This document shows, piece by piece, positions 42,649-51,261 of a DNA stretch of 64,000 bases. This DNA comes from Neobacillus kokaensis (GTDB taxonomy: Bacteria > Bacillota > Bacilli > Bacillales > Cytobacillaceae). How positions within the stretch are numbered: the first letter of the stretch is position 1; every line of letters begins with the position of its first letter. A model generated the notes under the pieces. It was not told where the DNA came from and did not search any database. It saw only the letters and a list, made by a program, of their open reading frames with translations. The position numbers and the translations under genes are program-made. The DNA lies in contig NZ_BNDS01000011.1 of assembly GCF_014656545.1 (NCBI RefSeq), forward strand, positions 119,853-183,852, given 5' to 3'.

Positions 42649-42810
42649 AAAGACAGTTTAGGAGATTTTACTGTAAGTTTGTCATCAAGAATCCTAATTT
42701 AAGACAGTTTAAAGATCCCATGAGACTAATTTTGTCCTTAAGAAGGCTTATTAAAGACAATTTAAAAGTTTGCAAGACTAGTTTTGTCCTCAAGAAGCCT
42801 TATTAAAGAC
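42649..42810 (+). repeat. Three imperfect 51-53-bp tandem repeats
   Basis: AAGACA recurs at 42650, 42701 and 42754, and AAGAC again at 42806. Units share AAGACA[G/A]TTTA near the start and TTTGTC[A/C]T[C/T]AAGAA[T/G]CCT-like sequence near the end. Identity between units is moderate. Part of each unit (AAGACAA / TTTTGTCCTT) can pair. The array lies between the methyltransferase remnant and cotH, and no gene covers it. Confidence 0.7.
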
Positions 42811-42865
42811 TATGTGTTAGACTTTCCTGGCTATTGTCCAAAGAAAACTCCACTCATAATTATCC

Positions 42866-43960
42866 CTATTCCAACTTATGCAATTTGCTAAACAAGTAAT
42901 TTCTTCTTTCTTCAATGTAATCGGAGATCACTTTCGGTTCTCCTTCAAATAGATCTATGTGATCCCTTTTATAAGGATCATCAGACAGAAATGGGCGTAT
43001 CAAATCCAGCAGTTTTTCTACCCTTGGCATCATATAATCATGAGTAAATTGATCACTCATGATTTCCTGCAGCATCATGCGGTATTGTCTGCGAAACTCG
43101 TTAACATCCAGCAAGCGTGCTGTCAAGGTATTAAACCCCGTTATCGGAACATAATCTGCCTCCATTATTTTTCCATTCACATCCCGGCCCCATGTCGCAT
43201 CATAGTCCCATGGGACTACCTCAAACAAGCCTGATTCGCCATTTCGGTAAAGGGCGTAGTTATGGACAAAGCCGTCATAATTTGAAGTGAAAATAATTCC
43301 CGCTACCCAGCGAAGATATTGTTGAACGTTCACATACTTCGGAATTTCCCTTTCAAACTCCAGCGGAGAAATGGTATTGATTTTATAAATCAATTCCTGT
43401 AATTGAAACTCAGCTAACTGCGAATCCTTCCATTTTGTTTCATAGCCTGCCTTCAATGATTTCTTTGTTTCTTTTTCCAAATCACTCATCAGCGAAAAAT
43501 TCGCATCCCCATCCACCGCATAAAAAATACTGCCAGCTGGAAGGTCTCTTCTTCTGATAAAGTTCTCATCAACCGATTCAATTTCTAAATAAACCCCTTC
43601 ATCCTTCCCGTTAATGGTTAAGAATACATGCCGTGACTGCGGCGCCAACACACCAATTTCAGAAAAAAAATCAAACGATAGTTTATTTCGAATTAAAGAG
43701 GGGTCCTTATACTCAGCGTTCAGATGAATCTGTCGTGAGCCCATAAATTTTTTCGGTTTATAAAATGTTACCTGATAGGACTTTTTCGGAAAGTCACGGA
43801 TATGGGAGCCGCGGAAGGCTACATCAATCTCGAGCCGTTTCCCATCGATCCTTAACTGGGCCGGAAGCGGTTCATCAATCCAAATATTTCGCTTTAATTC
43901 CTTTAAATCGATTGGTTTGATGAACAGTTTATATAGCGGTAAATTGGCCGTCTCGTCCAT
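42866..43960 (-). CDS. CotH-family spore coat protein kinase, 364 aa
   Basis: CotH-type kinases phosphorylate coat proteins and help assemble the outer spore coat. The protein has the CotH pattern: FRGSHIRDFPKKSYQVTFYK, NKLSFDFFSEIGVLAPQSRHVFLTINGKDEGVYLEIESVDE (in part), and the metal and catalytic region NYDGFVHNYALYRN ... VPWDYDATWGRD near residue 230. The length is typical. ATG 43960 has GGGAGGGAGGAAA upstream. B. subtilis cotH is paired with cotG, but no CotG-like repeat protein is adjacent here, although the divergent basic, Ser/Thr/Arg-rich frame at 44163 is worth a look in that light. Confidence 0.85.
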   Translation of the reverse strand: MDETANLPLYKLFIKPIDLKELKRNIWIDEPLPAQLRIDGKRLEIDVAFRGSHIRDFPKKSYQVTFYKPKKFMGSRQIHLNAEYKDPSLIRNKLSFDFFSEIGVLAPQSRHVFLTINGKDEGVYLEIESVDENFIRRRDLPAGSIFYAVDGDANFSLMSDLEKETKKSLKAGYETKWKDSQLAEFQLQELIYKINTISPLEFEREIPKYVNVQQYLRWVAGIIFTSNYDGFVHNYALYRNGESGLFEVVPWDYDATWGRDVNGKIMEADYVPITGFNTLTARLLDVNEFRRQYRMMLQEIMSDQFTHDYMMPRVEKLLDLIRPFLSDDPYKRDHIDLFEGEPKVISDYIEERRNYLFSKLHKLE

Positions 43961-44162
43961 TTTCCTCCCTCCCTCTTTTTATTCGTATGTTGGAAAAATG
44001 CAGCGGTCACGATTTTTCAGCAATTTTTCTTTTTATAGGCTTCCAGCCCATACAAATAGCGGCTTACATACGTACAGTGATACAAGAAGAGTGAGTTTTT
44101 CCAGTCAGGCAATTTGGCACTTTTTCGTACTCCCTTTTCAAATTTAAATGGAGGTGCAAAAA

Positions 44163-44562
44163 ATGGACGAAGAAAAAGAGTTTTCCCCGGAAGAAATTCA
44201 ATCGGCTGCAGAAGAGGTAAGAATGGGCGGGTTTGGTGATTTCATGTTCATGGATCCGAACCGAAACCGAAGAACAACGCGGAAACGGACTTCTAGCCGT
44301 CCACGGCAAACTTCCCATCCTAGAACTTCAAGCAGACATACTTCCCGGAAAAAAACTTCTCGGAAAAGAACTTCTCGTCAGATGGATTTATGTTGTACTG
44401 AATGGCGAAATACAGCTCGTGGCAGACATCAAACGAAGAGCTGTTGGAAAGACAGCAATATGTGGGTATATAAATGGCGCAGAAGATAATTGGCAGCGGG
44501 GTTTCTTTCCTCCGCTGTTTTTTCATGGAGTTTTTAAGTTGGGATGGATTACCATTGGCTGA
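44163..44562 (+). CDS. Small gene of uncertain reading frame, divergent from cotH
   Basis: Two overlapping plus-strand frames are open. Frame 1 (ATG 44163, or 44148 upstream, to 44489) starts naturally with MDEEKEFSPEEIQSAAEEVR and then becomes extremely basic, with SRPRQTS, SRHTSRKKTSRKRTSR. Frame 2 (from TTG 44233 to 44562) reads like an ordinary protein: LLAVHGKLPILELQADILPG, LLVRWIYVVLNGEIQLVAD. Either a frameshift near 44255 joins the acidic start to frame 2, or frame 1 is a true Arg/Lys/Ser-rich coat protein, as CotG is beside CotH. The DNA also has short tandem ACTTC-TCGGAAAA repeats. I cannot decide. Confidence 0.45.
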
Positions 44563-44583
44563 TTGTCTTTAAAAGACAACTAT

Positions 44584-44613
44584 CAGAAAAAAATCCCACT
44601 GGCCTTTGCCAGT
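44584..44613 (-). terminator. Terminator of the glycolate oxidase operon
   Basis: Minus-strand CCACTGGC and GCCAGTGG pair around AAAG, followed by GATTTTTTT, ten bases after the glcD stop. Confidence 0.9.
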
Positions 44614-44622
44614 GGAATGATT

Positions 44623-46077
44623 TTAATTTTTAGAAGATAATTCCCGTTTCACCTCGGCACAGCGGCCAGGGGTTGGAAATAGCTTGCCTGCATTCAACAA
44701 GTGATCGGGATTAAAGACATCGCGGATATTGGTTTGCGCTATGATTTCCTCATCATTAAACACAAAGCGCATTTCCTCTTTCTTCTCGATTCCCACCCCA
44801 TGTTCACCAGTAATCGACCCGCCAACATCCGCACAAACCTTTAAGCACGCGCTTCCAGCCTCAATGGCCTTCTCGGTTTCACCTGGGATTCGTGAATCAA
44901 ACAGAACAAGAGGATGTAGATTTCCATCACCGGCGTGAAAGATATTCGCGATCCTTAACCCGCTCTCCTTACTAATATGGTTAATTTTCGCCAGCACTTC
45001 AGGCAGCCTGCTCCTTGGAATCACACCATCCTGCACTAAATAATCCGGAGATATGGCCCCCATTGCACCAAAACCAGTTTTCCGATTCGCCCACCATCGT
45101 CCTCTTTCCGCTTCATCACGGGCAGCCTTTACTTCACGGACGTTCCACTTTCGGCAAACGTCCAAAATCATCTCAATTTGACCTTCAATCCCGGCTGCAA
45201 TGCCATCAACCTCGATTAACAATACTGCTTCAATGTCTTTTGGATGGCCGACGGGGAAAGCGGCTGCTTCGACACCTTCAATCGCAGTTTTATCCATCAT
45301 CTCTAGCGCCGCAGGAACAATGCCGCTTGAAATAATATCAGATACCGCCTGGCTTCCATCTTCAATGTTATCAAAATAAGCCAGCACCGTTTGCTTTGCT
45401 TCCGGATTTTTTAAAATCCTTACTGTTATTTTCGTAACAATCCCAAGCGTGCCTTCCGAACCGGTTAAAAGTCCAAGCAAATCATAGCCTGGAGAATCGG
45501 GAATGCCGCCATTGCCAATTTCAATGATCTCCCCATTTGGGAGGACAACCTCAAGTCCTAAAATGTGATTGGTCGTTACCCCGTATTTTAGACAGTGAGC
45601 ACCGCCGGCATTTTCAGCTACATTCCCTCCAATCGTACAGGCATATTGGCTCGACGGATCAGGAGCATAATAATACCCTTTATCTGAAATCGAGTTTGTC
45701 AGTTTTAAATTAACAAAGCCAGGCTCCACAACCGCGCGCCGATTCTCTAAATCTACTTCGAGGAGCCGTTTCATACGAACCAGACTAATAATTACTTCAT
45801 TATTTAGTGGGATGGCTCCGCCGCTTAGCCCTGTTCCTGCACCGCGGGCTAGAAACGGCAGATTGTTCTCTGCACAATATTTTACAATCTGAGAAACTTC
45901 CTCAGTATTCTTTGGAAAAACAACTGCCCTTGGCAGATGCCGTTCAATTGTAAAACCATCACAGTCATAGGCGAGCAAATCTTCTTCCTTATAAAGAATA
46001 GCATTAGGGCTTGAGACGAGTTTGGCGAGGTTGATTATATGAATATCATTCGTCTTGACTTTATTTCTCACCATCAC
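44623..46077 (-). CDS. glcD: Glycolate oxidase subunit GlcD (FAD-linked), 484 aa
   Basis: GlcD is the FAD subunit of the membrane-associated glycolate (or D-lactate-type 2-hydroxy acid) oxidase. FAD-binding type 4 motifs are clear: FLARGAGTGLSGGAIPLNNE near residue 75, DPSSQYACTIGGNVAENAGG near 140, and HAGDGNLHPLVLFD with GEHGVGIEKKEEMRF in the C-terminal half. Its ATG overlaps the glcF stop by four bases. The order glcE-glcF-glcD, with D last, differs from the E. coli order glcDEF. The oxidised product is glyoxylate. Confidence 0.92.
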   Translation of the reverse strand: MMVRNKVKTNDIHIINLAKLVSSPNAILYKEEDLLAYDCDGFTIERHLPRAVVFPKNTEEVSQIVKYCAENNLPFLARGAGTGLSGGAIPLNNEVIISLVRMKRLLEVDLENRRAVVEPGFVNLKLTNSISDKGYYYAPDPSSQYACTIGGNVAENAGGAHCLKYGVTTNHILGLEVVLPNGEIIEIGNGGIPDSPGYDLLGLLTGSEGTLGIVTKITVRILKNPEAKQTVLAYFDNIEDGSQAVSDIISSGIVPAALEMMDKTAIEGVEAAAFPVGHPKDIEAVLLIEVDGIAAGIEGQIEMILDVCRKWNVREVKAARDEAERGRWWANRKTGFGAMGAISPDYLVQDGVIPRSRLPEVLAKINHISKESGLRIANIFHAGDGNLHPLVLFDSRIPGETEKAIEAGSACLKVCADVGGSITGEHGVGIEKKEEMRFVFNDEEIIAQTNIRDVFNPDHLLNAGKLFPTPGRCAEVKRELSSKN

Positions 46078-47426
46078 TCACCGCCCCCTAATTCGTCTTC
46101 TCTTTGATATGCCCAGTCTAACAATTGTACCGTATGAACAATTTTCTGATTCCTGCCGTGCTTTTGTACACCCACCGCCATCTGCAGCATACAGCCAGGG
46201 TTACCCATTGAGATCATTTCAACATCATCTGGGACATTGGCCATCTTACTCTCCAGCACAGCACCAGCCATTTCCGGATTTGTCAGGTTATAAATCCCGG
46301 CACTGCCGCAGCAGCGGTCCGCATTCGGCATATGAACCATTTCTACACCTGGAATATGGAGCAGAAGGTCACGCGGTTCTTCGCGGATTCCCTGACCATG
46401 GGCAAGATGACAGGCGTCATGATATGTGATCCGCTTATTTAATTCAGCTTTAGGCGTTTCGTAGCCTATATCATAGAGAAACTTTGAAATATCCTCGACC
46501 TTTGCTGAGAATTCCTTTGCTTTTTCCTGCCACTCCGGTTCATCATGGAATAATTCCGAGTATTCCTTCAGCATACAGCCGCATCCTGCCGCATTGACAA
46601 TGACCTTTTCAGCATCCTTAAACGCTTCAATATTTTGCTTCGCCAGCTTCCGCCCCATCTCTCGGTCACCCGCGTGTACATGCAGGGCACCGCAGCAGGT
46701 TTGATTTTTCGGAATCACCACGTCATTTCCATTACGGGTTAACACATTAATGGTAGACTCATTGATATCACTAAACATGACATCCATAATGCATCCCGAC
46801 AACATCGCCACTTCCCGCTTAGTTTCACCCTTAGCCTTGATCACTTTTTCATTTTTATATTTTTTCCTTACAGGTGTCTTCACCTCAGGCATAATTGATT
46901 CCATTTCCACCAAATGATCTGGCATGATATTAATTAGACCGGTTTTTCGCACTAATTTCTGCAGTCCGCTCTTTTGATAAAATTTCAGTAAACTTCCTGC
47001 AGCATGGAGCCGTTCAGGGTGTGGAAATAAGGTCTCAAGGAAAAATTTGCTCGTCATTGATTTCCAGCCAGTCAACGGCATTGCCTGTCTTACTTGCCCT
47101 CGTGCTTCTTCAATTAAGCCGCCTACATCAACACTGGCTGGGCACGCAGTTGTGCAGGCGCGGCAGTCAAGGCATTGAAATACCGGGTCAGCAAATGCTT
47201 CATTTACGAACAACTTTCCTTCCGCAACCGATTTGATCAAATGGACGCGGCCGCGCGGTGAATGCTGCTCCTGTCCTAATTGTTCGTATGTGGGACAGGC
47301 TTCCAAGCATAAACCACAATGTACACAATCCGCCCATTTATTTTCCTTCGGCGGGTCGCTCCATAAATAATTGCCTAAGCTTCCTGTCGTGCAGGCAGGT
47401 TTCTGTTCGATATTCGGTATGCTCAT
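46074..47426 (-). CDS. glcF: Glycolate oxidase iron-sulfur subunit GlcF, 450 aa
   Basis: GlcF passes electrons from the flavin subunits to the quinone pool. Two [4Fe-4S] ferredoxin motifs are visible, CVHCGLCLEACPTYEQ (about residue 37) and CLDCRACTTACPASVD (about 88), followed by two CCG domains (CGALHVHAGDREMG and CCGSAGIYNLTNPEMAG). ATG 47426 is preceded by a run of Gs (GGGGGGGATTTAACG). It lies two bases after glcE. Confidence 0.93.
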   Translation of the reverse strand: MSIPNIEQKPACTTGSLGNYLWSDPPKENKWADCVHCGLCLEACPTYEQLGQEQHSPRGRVHLIKSVAEGKLFVNEAFADPVFQCLDCRACTTACPASVDVGGLIEEARGQVRQAMPLTGWKSMTSKFFLETLFPHPERLHAAGSLLKFYQKSGLQKLVRKTGLINIMPDHLVEMESIMPEVKTPVRKKYKNEKVIKAKGETKREVAMLSGCIMDVMFSDINESTINVLTRNGNDVVIPKNQTCCGALHVHAGDREMGRKLAKQNIEAFKDAEKVIVNAAGCGCMLKEYSELFHDEPEWQEKAKEFSAKVEDISKFLYDIGYETPKAELNKRITYHDACHLAHGQGIREEPRDLLLHIPGVEMVHMPNADRCCGSAGIYNLTNPEMAGAVLESKMANVPDDVEMISMGNPGCMLQMAVGVQKHGRNQKIVHTVQLLDWAYQREDELGGGE

Positions 47427-47428
47427 CG

Positions 47429-48754
47429 TTAAATCCCCCCCACAAAACGTCCGTTATTTAGGATTCTTTTTGAATCGACTTTCGCTTTAATACCGTCTAA
47501 TAAGAAAAAGTGACTCGGTTTTTCACCCCATACTTTGATTTGCTGGCGAAGTGCCAATGGCAGATGAGTTGCAACTGCATATCCACCCAGGTGCTCTGCA
47601 AACGACCGTAAAGAAGTAATGGCTGAAACGACATCATCTTTTGTTCCTGTCAAATAAACTTTACATAAGCCCGTACCAAGCCCTCCATGTGCTTCCGCTT
47701 TTAGATGATGGGAATCTTGAAGTAGCTGGCTTTCTTTGATTACCGATACTACATCTAAATTTTTTACACCGACTTTTAAAGCAGCTTTTGTTGTCTGTTC
47801 GGAGACCGTTTGCTGTCCATTAGGTGAAACCGCTGCTAAGTTATCCCAAAAACTCCGTGCATCATTTTGTTCTAAAATTGAAATAGAGGCATCAGAGGGT
47901 TTGTGTTGCTTCACATAATCGACTTGATAACGTACAGAGCTTTCGACATCCTCAAAGCTGATCGCCAATGTAAAAGCCCGATGTCCTGTTACTATTTCTG
48001 CCAATGGTGGATTTAATAATTCAAGTGCTACTGGTTCCATAACTGAATCTAATAAGCTGATGGTAAATGTGTGAATATCTTCGAGGTTTCCATCTGGGAA
48101 GGATAATAGAATTAAACTTTCATATTGTTGTAGAGGACGTAGTTTGATGGTAATTTCTGAGATGACTCCAAGTGTCCCCATTGAGCCGATAAATAATTTA
48201 TTCATATCATATCCGGCAACATTCTTCACCGTCTTGCCGCCAGAGCGGATGATGGTGCCGTCCGGATAAACCATTCTAAGCCCAATCACCATATCGCGGG
48301 CAGAACCATAACCGAGCCGTTTGGGCCCGAAATCATTAGCAGCGATAACGCCGCCAATCGTGGCCTCCTTAGGTAAAGCCGGATCAAGTGGAACTTTTTG
48401 TTTATGTTCTGCTAAAAAATCTTGTAGCTCTTGATATGTAGTGCCGGACTTAACCGTTACAATCATATCACCTGGTGAATGCTCTACTACTCCTTTGTAT
48501 TGTTCCAGTGACAGCAGGATATCGGCAGATTCTTCGATACCGCCAAAGCCTCTCTTCGTCCCGCCCGCTATTATGTTTATTTTCATTGCCTTTTCATTGG
48601 CATATTGAAGGATGTCCGCAATTTCCTGTTCCGTTTTAGGAAAAACTGTAATACGGCCATTGTTTCCCAACAAAGGACTGCTGTGACTGCCGCCTTGTAT
48701 CTGTTCCTCTAGAATGATAGAGCTTAGCCCCGTTAGCAGCTCTGACGTAACCAT
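47429..48754 (-). CDS. glcE: Glycolate oxidase subunit GlcE (FAD-linked), 441 aa
   Basis: GlcE is the second FAD subunit. The FAD-binding region reads INIIAGGTKRGFGGIEES (about residue 57), then ATIGGVIAANDFGPKRLGYG and GGKTVKNVAGYDMNKLFIGS. It is longer than many GlcE proteins (about 350-400 aa). It is the first gene of the operon, with AAAAAGGAGAAGAGGCAT upstream of ATG 48754. Confidence 0.9.
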   Translation of the reverse strand: MVTSELLTGLSSIILEEQIQGGSHSSPLLGNNGRITVFPKTEQEIADILQYANEKAMKINIIAGGTKRGFGGIEESADILLSLEQYKGVVEHSPGDMIVTVKSGTTYQELQDFLAEHKQKVPLDPALPKEATIGGVIAANDFGPKRLGYGSARDMVIGLRMVYPDGTIIRSGGKTVKNVAGYDMNKLFIGSMGTLGVISEITIKLRPLQQYESLILLSFPDGNLEDIHTFTISLLDSVMEPVALELLNPPLAEIVTGHRAFTLAISFEDVESSVRYQVDYVKQHKPSDASISILEQNDARSFWDNLAAVSPNGQQTVSEQTTKAALKVGVKNLDVVSVIKESQLLQDSHHLKAEAHGGLGTGLCKVYLTGTKDDVVSAITSLRSFAEHLGGYAVATHLPLALRQQIKVWGEKPSHFFLLDGIKAKVDSKRILNNGRFVGGI

Positions 48755-48812
48755 ATGCCTCTTCTCCTTTTTGCAACCTTTTAAATTTTCAGACTATAAA
48801 ACTTCTAAGAAA

Positions 48813-48836
48813 GCGGCAGAAGTTACTCTGCCGCTG
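48813..48836 (-). terminator. Terminator after the CBS-domain gene
   Basis: GCGGCAGA and TCTGCCGC form a perfect eight-base stem, followed on the minus strand by TTTCTT. It separates the CBS gene from the glc operon. Confidence 0.7.
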
Positions 48837-48920
48837 ATAAATAAAATTTTTAAAAACAATATATTATTATTGTATAAAAATATCTTGTTCTATGCAAGGA
48901 GGAAAACCAATCATTTCCTT

Positions 48921-49649
48921 CTATTCTATTGTATAATCTATTTCAATTAAATCCCAAGGTGTCACGACCCCTAATGGCTTTTCCTCAGGACTGCCATTTT
49001 CAGTTATAATCACACATTCTAGTTTCCGCTTTTTGCTATGAAATTTCTCGAAGATATTTTCTACTTCAAAAATATTACTTTCCTTAGAAACAAAATCGAT
49101 CGGATGATCTTTTTCAAACTTCATGATATCGGAAACACGAATATCAGCTAAATTCACCAAACCATTTTCCATATTTTGCGACATCCACTTTACAATCGAG
49201 CTGGATGTTAACAAACCGATACATTTTTTGTTCTTGTAAATAGGAAATTTAGAATAACCGTGTTCTTTAATTGCTTCCGTTACCTTCAAAATCTTATCGT
49301 GATCATCAAAGAAAACAACTTTTTTTGATGCAATTGTCAGCGCATAGTTTGGCCGGCTTAATATACCAGCAATTTTTTCAATATGATTGACGACCTTTGC
49401 ATTCGGCTCAGCGATATAAAAACCGACCTCCATTTTTTCATGGACAATCGCATTTCGCAGTCTTGCATACTGTTCAAGATCCTTCTTAAAGGTTTCGATT
49501 ACCTGATATTTTTTCGCACCGACCTTTACTAATACTACGAATCTATCATCATTAATTTTTACTATATTCCTAAGCGAATCATGTACCTGATTGTACGCTA
49601 CTTCAAATCGTTCCGAAAGCAGCTGGCCTTGATTTTTAACTGTTTTCAT
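48921..49649 (-). CDS. CBS-domain protein of unknown function, 242 aa
   Basis: The N-terminal part (residues 1-100) resembles a small helical/RNase-toxin-antitoxin-like domain (LRNAIVHEKMEVGFYIAEPN) of unknown role. Residues about 100-235 form a CBS pair: KVTEAIKEHGYSKFPIYKNKKCIGLLTSSSIVKWM and VIITENGSPEEKPLGVVTPWDLIEI (each shown in part). CBS pairs sense adenine nucleotides. It lies between dacC and the glc operon with its own terminator. I do not know a partner. Confidence 0.75.
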   Translation of the reverse strand: MKTVKNQGQLLSERFEVAYNQVHDSLRNIVKINDDRFVVLVKVGAKKYQVIETFKKDLEQYARLRNAIVHEKMEVGFYIAEPNAKVVNHIEKIAGILSRPNYALTIASKKVVFFDDHDKILKVTEAIKEHGYSKFPIYKNKKCIGLLTSSSIVKWMSQNMENGLVNLADIRVSDIMKFEKDHPIDFVSKESNIFEVENIFEKFHSKKRKLECVIITENGSPEEKPLGVVTPWDLIEIDYTIE

Positions 49650-49724
49650 TTTCCTCTCCTGCCGGCGTTTTATATTTATTATATAACCATTTTTTTGAGA
49701 GGAAAATGAAAACTTATTGTTCCG

Positions 49725-51203
49725 CTATTGATTGGCGATGATGGAGACCATCTGATCTTCTACTTTCTTTCCCTTCTCTTCATCCAGCAAATTATTTAAT
49801 ATAATGGAAAAAATCAATCTTTGTCCACTTTTGGTATCTACATATCCCGATAGTGAACTCACCGTTGAAAGAGTTCCCGTTTTTGCCAGGACCTTTCCCT
49901 GAAGACCTTGTGTTTTCATGCGATATCTTAGCGACCCGCCTGTCATTTTTTTCGGTTTCCCTGAAATTGGCAGCGAATTCAAGTAAACAGGAAACCATTT
50001 TTCTTTCTGCACTGCATATAGCAGCTGTGAAATTTGGTTCGCTTGGATGCTGGTAACATGTGAGATTCCTGACCCGTCCCGCAAAACCATTGTATTAGGA
50101 TTTACTCCAAGTTTAGAGAGCTCTGATTTTAGTACAGTTAAACCCGTTTTCCATGAGCCCTCCCCTTCAACTACTTTTCCCATTTCCTTTGTAAGTATTT
50201 CAGCATGCGTATTATTACTTAATTTCATAAATGGAACTACCAGCTCAGATAACGGCATGGAGCGGTGAATATGTATCAATGTTGCGGTGTCAGGCACCAA
50301 ACCGGTCTTCATCTTCCCTTCAACTTTGATCCCCTGATCTTCTAGAGCCTCTTTAAAAAGAGTTAATGCATAACGAGTTGGATTCCAGACAGCAGCCCAT
50401 TCGGTTACGCTTTTTGTTGTAATTGGTATGGTTCCTTTTATCACAATAGTATTCTTGCCGTGTTCTCGTTCCACTGTGATTTTCTTTTTTCCATCTTTAT
50501 CAACTGTGACAGCGTGATTTATTACAGCAAGATAGCCAGTATCAGGGGTTATCTCTACCTTAGGCCGGTCCCCTTTTCGGTCCACCGGCTTAACCTCAAG
50601 CTTTACAGTTCCAGCGTCAAAATCCGAGTTTGGCGAAGCCGTCAAAGCGGAAATCTGCGCCCCATAGTATGTGGTCTCATCACTCCATGGAAGATCTACT
50701 GAATAGCGAACAGCATCATACCAAGAATCATCACCAATTATGTTCCCTTTGATTTTGTTAATTCCTCGCTCTTTTAGTGACAATGCTATTTTAACAAAGT
50801 CAGCTTTCAGTAAAGTTGGGTCGCCTTTCCCCTTCAAATAGAGATTGCCAGCTAGTGCTTTCTTTTTCACCGGACCATCCGAATACAGTTCAGTAGGAAA
50901 CGTGTAATCTTCCCCCAATACTTTAAGTGCAGCTGCCGCGGTTAAAAGCTTCATATTTGAAGCGGGTCTTAAACGAATATCTCCCTGATGCTCATAAAGT
51001 AATTTTCCGTCCGCCGCATTCCGGACACTAATTCCGGCAAGCGCCCCTTGTAGCTCCGCTTGATTCTTTAATAGATAATCCAGCTGCTGCGTCCAACCCC
51101 CCGCGCTTTCTTTAGCTTCTGCAAAGGGGGAACTTGTGTAAGGCACGATAGAAGTCAGCATGATGAATATTACTATCGTGAAATATTTACTCCTTTTAAA
51201 CAC
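49725..51203 (-). CDS. dacC: D-alanyl-D-alanine carboxypeptidase/endopeptidase, PBP4a type (peptidase S13), 492 aa
   Basis: The enzyme trims or cuts peptidoglycan peptides outside the membrane. An N-terminal signal peptide is followed by the active-site SxxK in RPASNMKLLTAAAAL (about residue 83), SxN in FMKLSNNTHAEIL (about 330) and KTG in VLAKTGTLSTVSSLSGY (about 445). The large insert between SxxK and SxN is the S13 mark. The length equals that of B. subtilis DacC. It stands alone, with short gaps either side. Confidence 0.9.
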   Translation of the reverse strand: MFKRSKYFTIVIFIMLTSIVPYTSSPFAEAKESAGGWTQQLDYLLKNQAELQGALAGISVRNAADGKLLYEHQGDIRLRPASNMKLLTAAAALKVLGEDYTFPTELYSDGPVKKKALAGNLYLKGKGDPTLLKADFVKIALSLKERGINKIKGNIIGDDSWYDAVRYSVDLPWSDETTYYGAQISALTASPNSDFDAGTVKLEVKPVDRKGDRPKVEITPDTGYLAVINHAVTVDKDGKKKITVEREHGKNTIVIKGTIPITTKSVTEWAAVWNPTRYALTLFKEALEDQGIKVEGKMKTGLVPDTATLIHIHRSMPLSELVVPFMKLSNNTHAEILTKEMGKVVEGEGSWKTGLTVLKSELSKLGVNPNTMVLRDGSGISHVTSIQANQISQLLYAVQKEKWFPVYLNSLPISGKPKKMTGGSLRYRMKTQGLQGKVLAKTGTLSTVSSLSGYVDTKSGQRLIFSIILNNLLDEEKGKKVEDQMVSIIANQ

Positions 51204-51219
51204 TCGTTAACCAACTCCC

Positions 51220-51258
51220 TTTCCAAATAAAAACAGCTCCGCATTATACAGCGAAGCG
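51220..51258 (-). terminator. Probable terminator after the LysM-GH18 gene
   Basis: Minus-strand CCGC and GCGG with outer AG/CT pairs form a stem-loop before GTTTTTATTT. The stem is imperfect. Confidence 0.5.
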
Positions 51259-51261
51259 GCT

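Noticed and set aside
45015..46429. Open frames antisense to glcD and glcF
   Set aside because: They are shadows of clearly conserved flavin and iron-sulfur subunits.
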